Source: Desulfobacterales bacterium (lineage in GTDB: Bacteria; Desulfobacterota; Desulfobacteria; Desulfobacterales; C00003106). Taken from it: 6,327 bases of DNA. The position numbers and the translations under genes are program-made. Below the pieces are notes generated by a model. It searched no databases. It was given only the letters and a program-made list of their open reading frames with translations, and was not told the origin of the DNA. This document shows positions 1 through 4,459 of the stretch, piece after piece (positions within the stretch are counted from its first letter, which is position 1; every line of letters starts with the position of its first letter). Location: the NCBI GenBank assembly GCA_030613165.1, contig JAUWMN010000108.1, forward strand, positions 1-6,327. The letters run 5' to 3'.

Positions 1-13
1 AAGGGTTTTCGGT

Positions 14-39
14 TAAGATATGTGACAACCGTCACCTTA
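14..39. repeat. Small interrupted inverted repeat at the left edge
   Basis: GTGAC (22-26) and GTCAC (31-35) face each other across AACC. TAAG (14-17) and CTTA (36-39) extend the pairing after a one-sided ATAT bulge. It lies just beyond the stop codon of the transposase remnant, read on the minus strand, so it could be a terminal hairpin of that element. It has no U-run on either strand, so I do not call it a terminator. The stem is short and could be chance. Confidence 0.3.
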
Positions 40-58
40 TTCGGACGTAAAGTGTGAT

Positions 59-253
59 TTATTGCACGAAATAAGCTGGAACCCGGGAGATCTTTTCTCC
101 TCTATTTACTGCATATCCTACTCCTGGCTGACTTATTCCCAAACGTTTTGCCAAATCTGTGGAACTTATTCCAAATATAGATGTCGGGGTCGGACCACGA
201 TAACTACGCAAACTCACTTGATAATCCTGCAAAATCGCCCGTAATTTTAGGTC
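59..253 (-). pseudogene. C-terminal remnant of a RAYT/IS200-like transposase (HTH tail)
   Basis: Read on the minus strand this is an open stretch of 64 codons ending in TAA (61-59), with a TAA just upstream (256-254) and no start codon suited to a whole gene. The last 30 residues contain DLAKRLGISQPGVGYAVNRG followed by EKIS. This is a helix-turn-helix of the kind found at the C-terminus of many REP-associated tyrosine transposases (RAYT, IS200/IS605-like Y1 superfamily), where an 'LAxxLGxSQPxVxxxVxRGEKI' pattern is usual. The catalytic HUH/tyrosine part is absent, so it is a dead fragment. The first half (about codons 1-30) matches nothing I recognise and may be frame-shifted or unrelated. 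The family call rests on recalled motif similarity. The alternative is a fragment of an unrelated HTH protein. Confidence 0.5.
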
Positions 254-275
254 TTAGGGTGGCATTTTTTGGGTC

Positions 276-280
276 AAAAT
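276..280. repeat. Target-site duplication, left copy (AAAAT)
   Basis: AAAAT directly abuts the left terminal inverted repeat and is repeated at 445-449 directly after the right one. A 5-bp match in AT-rich DNA could arise by chance, but its exact placement at both ends supports transposition. Confidence 0.6.
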
Positions 281-444
281 GAGACCTTTGCAGAACTGCC
301 ATTTTCCCGTGATTCGGCGTCAGGCTTCAAATCTTGCACGCAGTGAAGCATCAGCGCTATCCTCAAAATACCTAATGTATTCCTCCAGTTAAGATTTTCA
401 CCTTCCTTACCTGACAAAAAAATGTCGCGTTGTGCAAAGGTCTC
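281..444. mobile_element. MITE-like non-autonomous element with 16-bp TIRs and 5-bp target duplication
   Basis: The left end reads GAGACCTTTGCAGAAC (281-296). The right end, read inward on the opposite strand, is GAGACCTTTGCACAAC (444-429), so the arms match at 15 of 16 positions. The element is flanked by identical AAAAT copies (276-280 and 445-449), as expected for a target-site duplication. About 164 bp is far too short for a transposase. The interior has no convincing gene, so it would need a transposase supplied from elsewhere. The ends resemble termini I associate with DDE-type (IS5-like) elements, but I cannot assign the family firmly. It sits between the transposase remnant and the operator region of the downstream operon, about 30 bp before the first operator arm. 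Confidence 0.7.
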
Positions 445-449
445 AAAAT
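445..449. repeat. Target-site duplication, right copy (AAAAT)
   Basis: Partner of the AAAAT at 276-280. It begins at the base after the right terminal inverted repeat. Confidence 0.6.
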
Positions 450-474
450 CATACTTTTAAGAAGAGCAAGGAAA

Positions 475-516
475 GTTACCATACAATATTGTGAAATATG
501 GAAAATGTATGGTAAC
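475..516. promoter_or_regulatory. Operator-like inverted repeat 1 (upstream of the -35 box)
   Basis: The arms are GTTACCATACA (475-485) and TGTATGGTAAC (506-516), a perfect 11-bp inverted repeat around a 20-bp spacer. The arms start 31 bp apart, about three helical turns, so both would face the same side of the DNA. It ends 7 bp before the TTGACA box. A dimeric or tetrameric regulator binding the two arms is the simplest reading. The binding protein is not identified. Confidence 0.7.
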
Positions 517-523
517 TTTTAGC

Positions 524-552
524 TTGACACCTGTTACCTTACAAAGTATTAT
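524..552 (+). promoter_or_regulatory. Sigma70-type promoter of the DUF6788-like/nucleotidyltransferase operon
   Basis: TTGACA (524-529) is a perfect -35. TATTAT (547-552) is a 5/6 match to TATAAT at the optimal 17-bp spacing. The start of transcription would be near 558-560, giving a leader of about 28 nt before the ATG at 587. The promoter should be strong when the flanking operator repeats are free. Confidence 0.7.
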
Positions 553-574
553 TATCGATAATGTGTATGGTAAC
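533..574. promoter_or_regulatory. Operator-like inverted repeat 2 (straddles the -10 box)
   Basis: The arms are GTTACCTTACA (533-543) and TGTATGGTAAC (564-574). They match repeat 1 with one changed base and have exactly the same 20-bp spacer. The left arm lies between the -35 and -10 boxes, the -10 lies inside the spacer and the right arm lies just past the expected transcription start. Occupancy here should block RNA polymerase, so repression, probably autoregulation by an operon product, is the likely mode (inference). Confidence 0.72.
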
Positions 575-586
575 GGGGTATTGTAG

Positions 587-913
587 ATGAAGGTTATAAA
601 AGGTGTTTTGGAAGAAGAACTTGAAAGCTCTATCAGACAGGAAGCTGCTTATGTTAAAGCCCTTAATGCCATTCCTCCGGGAGTTCTCGTTAAAAAGCAG
701 ATAAAGGGACACAGTTATTATTATCTTATGCGCAGAGAAGAAGGAAAGGTTAAGTTCATTTATAAAGGTAAACTCTCCGAAGAAGAAATTAAAAAATACG
801 AAGTAGCTAAGAAAATGAGGGCAAAATACAGGAAGCTTCTTTCACAGGTGAGAAAACAAATATCCTTTTTGAGAAAGGCGTTGCGTGCAAAAGAAATACG
901 CGCTGTTTCATAA
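587..913 (+). CDS. Small basic DUF6788-like protein, first gene of a two-gene operon
   Basis: A 108-residue, Lys/Arg/Glu-rich cytoplasmic protein with no signal peptide or membrane segment. Residues 29-62 form a compact probable beta region with PPGVLVKK, then KGHSYYYLMRREEGKVKF and a YKGK turn. This 'G-x-L-x-K-x-x-x-G-x-x-Y-Y-Y-L' pattern is what I associate with DUF6788-type small proteins of unknown function. Residues 63-102 are a charged amphipathic helix, likely coiled-coil, ending in a basic cluster. The start is the ATG closest to the promoter; the Shine-Dalgarno is weak (GGGG at 575-578). The 3' end overlaps the nucleotidyltransferase gene by 29 bp, which implies coupled translation. 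By position and size it could be the antitoxin or DNA-binding autoregulator for the repeats upstream, but that is inference. The family name is recalled, not searched. Confidence 0.8.
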   Translation: MKVIKGVLEEELESSIRQEAAYVKALNAIPPGVLVKKQIKGHSYYYLMRREEGKVKFIYKGKLSEEEIKKYEVAKKMRAKYRKLLSQVRKQISFLRKALRAKEIRAVS

Positions 914-1559
914 AGTCTTAAAGCGCTTTCATGATATCGGGATATTAGATGAAATTGTCCTTGTGGGCAGCTGGTGTATGTATTTCTATAAAGATTATTT
1001 TGCTCCTGGAAGGTATGGCCCATCTATAAGAACTAAAGATATAGATTTTCTTGTACCACTTCCAGTTAGGTCTAAAGAGAAAATAGATGTTGGTGAGATC
1101 CTAAAGGATGAAGGTTTTTTAGTTACTTTCGACAACCGCGGTTATATGCGGCTTGAACACCCTGAAATCAGAATAGAATTTCTTGTTCCTGAAAAGGGAA
1201 GAGGAATTGATAAACCGTATCCACTTCCTCATCTTGGGGTGAATGCGCAAGGTTTGCGATTTCTCGATTTTCTTGTTCAAAACATAATACTCATCGAATC
1301 AGACGATTTAAACATCAAGGTGCCCCATCCAGCAGCCTTTGGGCTACATAAGCTCATCATCTCTGCAAGGAGAAAGACCGAAGCAAAGTTGTTAAAGGAC
1401 AGACGGGAGGCCTTAAATGTTTTGCGGGCACTTATTGAACAGGGTGAATCGAATGAGATCAAGGCAAAGTTTGATCATATGCCGGATGCATGGCAAAAAA
1501 AAATACTAAATGTATTAGGAGAATCTGACAGCAAAGACATTATTGATATTTTGGCATAA
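885..1559 (+). CDS. GSU2403-family nucleotidyltransferase-fold protein (NTP_transf_8-like)
   Basis: A 224-residue soluble protein with a polymerase-beta-like nucleotidyltransferase core. After a helical N-terminus come the LVGSW strand-turn (G28, S29), the RTKDIDFLV strand with the metal-binding pair D52-x-D54, and IRIEFLV with E98 in the place of the third acidic residue. The C-terminal half is helical and carries PHPAAFGLHKLI (about 147-158) and a basic K-x-x-x-D-R-x-x-A helix (about 164-176), as in the GSU2403 family. The start is the GTG at 885, because TGA at 870-872 closes the frame upstream and GAGAAAGG (871-878) is a well-placed Shine-Dalgarno. It overlaps the preceding small gene by 29 bp and shares its promoter. 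The substrate is unknown. Related folds act in type IV toxin-antitoxin (AbiEii), MNT/HEPN and antibiotic-adenylating systems, so a toxin-like or defence role is possible but unproven. Sure of the fold, less so of the role. Confidence 0.85.
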   Translation: MQKKYALFHKVLKRFHDIGILDEIVLVGSWCMYFYKDYFAPGRYGPSIRTKDIDFLVPLPVRSKEKIDVGEILKDEGFLVTFDNRGYMRLEHPEIRIEFLVPEKGRGIDKPYPLPHLGVNAQGLRFLDFLVQNIILIESDDLNIKVPHPAAFGLHKLIISARRKTEAKLLKDRREALNVLRALIEQGESNEIKAKFDHMPDAWQKKILNVLGESDSKDIIDILA

Positions 1560-1599
1560 ATTTGTTTGGTATATTTACTCCCAACTCCTTAACTCAAAA

Positions 1600-1647
1600 A
1601 TGCAACTCGTTCTTAACACATACGGAGCATATCTTCATCGGCGCGGA
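1600..1647 (+). pseudogene. Possible relic of a cas1 5' end in the convergent intergenic region
   Basis: An ATG at 1600 opens the peptide MQLVLNTYGAYLHRRG. It resembles the N-terminal beta strand and turn of several Cas1 integrases, which often begin 'MQLVxNTxGxxLxxxG'. After codon 16 the frame runs on to about 1767 but no longer looks like Cas1, and it enters the antisense of the deacetylase gene. There is no Shine-Dalgarno, no other cas gene and no repeat array in the window. The rest of the 1560-1719 gap is GC-richer than its surroundings (about 1640-1700) and shows no convincing terminator for either convergent operon. The Cas1 likeness is short, from memory, and could be chance. Confidence 0.22.
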
Positions 1648-1719
1648 GCAGTCGAGTCGGGGGCGGACAGCCTCCTGTGGGACGCGAACATAGGGGGGCA
1701 ATGGTGGAACGCTGAGCTA

Positions 1720-2910
1720 TTAATTGACCAACTGGGAAACCGGGACAATCTCTACCTCCTTTTTTAAATTGGAAAGCTCTGCCTTTAAAATAAGATATGT
1801 CAATCTGTGTGGATGGATAATTCCGATGGCAGACCCTCTTGACCGCGCGATACTTGCCAGTTGTTTTATCTGCGCCCGTATAAAACTTGCGTCCTCAAAG
1901 TGATCCAAAAAGACTTGCCGTTCGGCGAATTTCAGTTTTACATTCCTTGCGACCCGTCTGGCACAGGTGCGGGTCGTGGTACGGCTATCTACAAAGAAAA
2001 GATCTCTTTCCTTCAGTCGCGCAAATACGTATTCCATTCGCTCCGGGTCCGCTGTAAACTTAGATCCCATATGATTATTCACTCCTACAATATATGGAAT
2101 TTCATCAAGATTTGCTTCGAGCTGAGCAAGGAGCGTATCCATATCCATGGAGGTGAGCAGGACTCCTTTTCCCGGATCGACCTTAGGGTATTCCAGAGGC
2201 TCCATTGGAAGGTGGAGCATAACATCCCGGCCTTTTTTATGAGCAATAGAGGCGATCTTTTTTTTGTACGGACTAAATGGAAAGATGGAAACAGTGATCG
2301 ACGCGTCAAGCGACAGGAAATCAAGGGCCAATCGTTTGTCATATCCTACGTCGTCAAGAATAAGAGATACTTTTGGAAGTTTTTTGAGGGCAGAAGGCGG
2401 CAGGACCCTTTTCAGTTCCTTTAAAAAGAGAAGACGATGGGTTGGATGCTGGTCAAGACTGACGTGGAGGATTACAGGATAACGGCCATCTGACGCAATC
2501 TGAAATGTTGCTCCGGAGACCTGCCTGGAAAGGTGCCGGTCAAGTATTGTCTGTATGTCCGCTTTAGACGGAAATTTCGGAGGCCGAATCTCTAATACGG
2601 CAAAGTTCCAATGCAAGTCTTTTGAATACTTACGATAAACGGACTGAAACTCTACATCGTCCACGGACACGCCAAGCTCTAACAGGCCGGCATATATCGC
2701 CCGATCAAGATATTGTAAACGAACCTCGAAATTTTTAGATGAATATATTTCAAATAGTGGAGACTTGTCAGATGATCTGTTTCCCTCAATAAGGGGCTTT
2801 GTAAGAAAATATACGCCGGCTGCCACGCATACGACAAGCGCGGATAAGAGAACTGTCCGGAACGGTTTTTTTTTACTGGCTTTCCTGCTTCGTTGAGCTT
2901 TCCTGCGCAC
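1720..2910 (-). CDS. Divergent polysaccharide deacetylase family protein (YibQ-like), membrane-anchored
   Basis: A 396-residue protein. A very basic N-terminus (1-18) is followed by one hydrophobic segment (about 19-37), an uncleaved anchor or signal peptide placing the rest in the periplasm. Residues 50-170 form a family-specific N-terminal domain. The deacetylase-like (NodB-fold) domain covers about 180-394, with LILDDVGY (D186, D187), HLPMEP (H233), NNHMGS (H280), FFVDSRTT (D308), FLDH (D336, H337) and a closing IIHPH (H366, H368), the signature set of Polysacc_deac_2 (PF04748). It probably acts on a glycan such as peptidoglycan, but the family's substrate is not settled. E. coli yibQ lies next to envC, matching the context here. 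The gene follows ctpA after 34 bp. The GTG start at 2910 has no Shine-Dalgarno, so the true start may be upstream (see findings). It is the last gene of the operon. Confidence 0.9.
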   Translation of the reverse strand: MRRKAQRSRKASKKKPFRTVLLSALVVCVAAGVYFLTKPLIEGNRSSDKSPLFEIYSSKNFEVRLQYLDRAIYAGLLELGVSVDDVEFQSVYRKYSKDLHWNFAVLEIRPPKFPSKADIQTILDRHLSRQVSGATFQIASDGRYPVILHVSLDQHPTHRLLFLKELKRVLPPSALKKLPKVSLILDDVGYDKRLALDFLSLDASITVSIFPFSPYKKKIASIAHKKGRDVMLHLPMEPLEYPKVDPGKGVLLTSMDMDTLLAQLEANLDEIPYIVGVNNHMGSKFTADPERMEYVFARLKERDLFFVDSRTTTRTCARRVARNVKLKFAERQVFLDHFEDASFIRAQIKQLASIARSRGSAIGIIHPHRLTYLILKAELSNLKKEVEIVPVSQLVN

Positions 2911-2944
2911 GGGTTTAGATACTTGTTTTTTTATAAAAGACTCC

Positions 2945-4279
2945 CTATTTACCTGTTGCTTGTTGAGACATCTTTGAAAAAATATCCCAACTGGTCAATA
3001 TCTGCAAGGCCTCCCTTACCTGATTGTCCCGCGCCAACAATGTCTCCGAGGCCTTTTTATCCTTATCATCGGAAACCTTATCTGATTTAGGGGGCTTAAT
3101 CTCTTTATCGTTTTTGATATGGTGTTTCAGATCCTTCTCTTTGATATGTTTTTCTTCTTTTTCCCTTGGAATCTCTGTGACTTTTACTTCGATGTCAGGA
3201 ACAATACCTCGAGCCTGTATCGAATTTCCGCTGGGAGTATAGTAGCGAGCAATTGTCAATTTAAGGCCGGACCCGTCTCTCATCGGCTCTATAGCTTGGA
3301 CCGAACCTTTCCCAAAAGACGACGTCCCCAATATAAGCGCCCGCCCATGATCTTGCAGCGCGCCTGCCACGATTTCAGCGGCGCTGGCGCTTCCGCCATT
3401 AATAAGGACAATGATGGGATAGGTCCTTTCTTCTTTGTCAGGATGGGCCGCATAGACCTTATTGTGAGCCTTAATCCGTCCTTTAATGGATACAATGGTG
3501 CCACCTTCCAAAAAGAGATCCGCAACTTTTATTGCCTGATCTAAAAGTCCTCCGGGATTGTGGCGTAAATCCAACACCAGCCCCCGCAGAGGGACCTTCC
3601 CTGATTCAAGTTTATTTAAAGCCTTTTCCAAATCTTTCGTGGTTTTGTCTCTGAAATTTGTGATACGAATATATCCATAGCCCTCTTTTAGAGAAAATGA
3701 TCGAACACTTTTAAGGGGGATGATGCCACGTGTGATGGTGAAATCCTTTGGTTTTTCAAAACCTTCTCGAATAATCGTAATGGTCACTTTAGTCCCCTTT
3801 GGTCCACGCATCTTTTTGACCGCTTCCTCAAGGACCATATCCTTTGTGTTTTCGCCGTCTACCTTGATGATCTTATCTCCCGCTTCAATCCCAGCGCGAA
3901 AAGCAGGGGTTCCCTCTATAGGCGAAATCACCGTGATGACCCCATCCACCTTAGTAATTACGATTCCGAGCCCTCCAAATTCTCCATGTGTATCAATTTG
4001 AAGCTCTTTGTAGGCATCCGGCAGGAGATAAGAAGAGTGAGGATCAAGGGAACCAATCATCCCCTTAATTGCTCCTCTAATAAGTTCTTTCGAATCGACG
4101 GAATCAACATAGTTTTTCTCCACGATATCCAACACGTCTGTAAATATCTTTAATTCCTTATAGGTTTCATCCGTGCCGGCTACCAGTCTTTTATGAAAAC
4201 CGCCTCCTATTATAAGAAATAGGGCGGAAAAGATCAGTACAGACCATAGAATCGTCCTTCTTTTTCTTGGCTTGGTCAT
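2945..4279 (-). CDS. ctpA: S41 family carboxy-terminal processing peptidase (CtpA/Prc-like)
   Basis: A 444-residue periplasmic serine protease. A basic N-terminus and hydrophobic helix (about 10-27) form a signal or anchor. A helical N-terminal region with SLDPHSSYL (about 77-85) precedes a PDZ domain (about 96-175, with FGGLGI and AGIEAGDKIIKVDG). The protease core spans about 185-370. The expected Ser-Lys-Gln catalytic residues are present: S299 in GGSASAAEI, K324 and Q328 in FGKGSVQ. LDLRHNPGG (236-244) and YYTPSGNSIQARGIVPD (346-362) are further family motifs. Such enzymes cleave C-termini of envelope proteins and can limit peptidoglycan hydrolases. Residues about 372-413 are an unusually Lys/Asp/Glu-rich, low-complexity linker. 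I start at the ATG at 4279, not the in-frame TTG at 4309, because GGGAGG (4289-4284) sits 4 nt before that ATG. It lies between envC and the deacetylase gene on the same strand. Confidence 0.95.
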   Translation of the reverse strand: MTKPRKRRTILWSVLIFSALFLIIGGGFHKRLVAGTDETYKELKIFTDVLDIVEKNYVDSVDSKELIRGAIKGMIGSLDPHSSYLLPDAYKELQIDTHGEFGGLGIVITKVDGVITVISPIEGTPAFRAGIEAGDKIIKVDGENTKDMVLEEAVKKMRGPKGTKVTITIIREGFEKPKDFTITRGIIPLKSVRSFSLKEGYGYIRITNFRDKTTKDLEKALNKLESGKVPLRGLVLDLRHNPGGLLDQAIKVADLFLEGGTIVSIKGRIKAHNKVYAAHPDKEERTYPIIVLINGGSASAAEIVAGALQDHGRALILGTSSFGKGSVQAIEPMRDGSGLKLTIARYYTPSGNSIQARGIVPDIEVKVTEIPREKEEKHIKEKDLKHHIKNDKEIKPPKSDKVSDDKDKKASETLLARDNQVREALQILTSWDIFSKMSQQATGK

Positions 4280-4283
4280 ACAA

Positions 4284-4289
4284 CCTCCC
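4284..4289 (-). promoter_or_regulatory. Shine-Dalgarno that fixes the ctpA start
   Basis: GGGAGG on the minus strand lies 4 nt upstream of the ATG at 4279-4277. It supports that start over the TTG at 4309, which would place this site inside the coding region. Confidence 0.75.
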
Positions 4290-4307
4290 TTATTCGCGGA
4301 GATCCGC

Positions 4308-4411
4308 AATTTAAAATAAGCTTGCGCTTCGCCGATGGTTAAATCGTCAAGTGGTCGAGTAATTAACTACTTGACTACTCGACCACTTGCGAAACGAAGT
4401 GAAGCTAAATT
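4308..4411. repeat. REPIN/MITE-like imperfect palindromic element between envC and ctpA
   Basis: The core is a perfect 14-bp inverted repeat, CAAGTGGTCGAGTA (4348-4361) and TACTCGACCACTTG (4376-4389), around a 14-nt loop. Further out, AGCTTGCGCTTCG (4319-4331) faces CGAAGTGAAGCT (4395-4406) with a small bulge, and AATTTA-type sequence faces TAAATT at the tips. The whole span of about 104 bp can thus fold back on itself. The core and loop also show an 8-nt near-repeat, CTACTTGA, CTACTCGA, CCACTTGC (4367-4390). This is the size and style of REPIN or small MITE elements, which RAYT transposases move. No flanking target duplication is evident. In RNA it would form a large hairpin in the envC-ctpA spacer and could affect mRNA decay. 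Confidence 0.6.
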
Positions 4412-4426
4412 CTATTGTATCATTTT

Positions 4427-4453
4427 ATAATAAGAGAGCAACTCTCTTATTAT
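4427..4453 (+). terminator. Stem-loop with T-run on the plus strand (antisense to the operon)
   Basis: ATAATAAGAGAG (4427-4438) pairs perfectly with CTCTCTTATTAT (4442-4453) across a 3-nt CAA loop. On the plus strand it is followed by C and seven T (4455-4461), the form of an intrinsic terminator, although the stem is AT-rich. No plus-strand gene precedes it. On the minus strand, the direction of the operon, it sits 6 bp after the envC stop codon and has only a broken U-rich tail. There it may act as a weak terminator, an mRNA 3'-end protector or neither. Confidence 0.45.
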
Positions 4454-4459
4454 CTTTTT

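Noticed and set aside
62..244. A 60-codon plus-strand open frame near the left edge
   Set aside because: It is antisense to the transposase remnant, which has the recognisable HTH. The plus-strand peptide has no features.
281..444. Coding remnant of a transposase inside the MITE-like element
   Set aside because: Short minus-strand frames exist (for example one containing RYFEDSADASLRARFEA) but none matches a transposase motif I recognise, and all are too short to judge.
475..574. A minimal CRISPR array
   Set aside because: The repeated 11-bp units alternate in orientation and surround promoter boxes. CRISPR repeats are direct, longer and separated by unique spacers of constant size.
1665..1702. 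A possible terminator hairpin (GCCTCCT with AGGGGGGC)
   Set aside because: The stem relies on wobble pairs on the plus strand, the loop is about 16 nt, no T-run follows and it fails on the minus strand. I see no good terminator in 1560-1719.
1861..2424. A 187-codon plus-strand open frame
   Set aside because: It lies wholly antisense to the well-supported deacetylase gene, starts with TTG, has no Shine-Dalgarno and shows no protein family features. It is a shadow frame.
3119..3544. A 141-codon plus-strand open frame
   Set aside because: It is antisense to the ctpA catalytic region and is a by-product of that gene's codon use.
4280..4309. A longer CtpA starting at the in-frame TTG at 4309
   Set aside because: The strong GGGAGG 4 nt before the ATG at 4279 decides for the shorter form, and the extra ten residues would precede an already complete signal segment.
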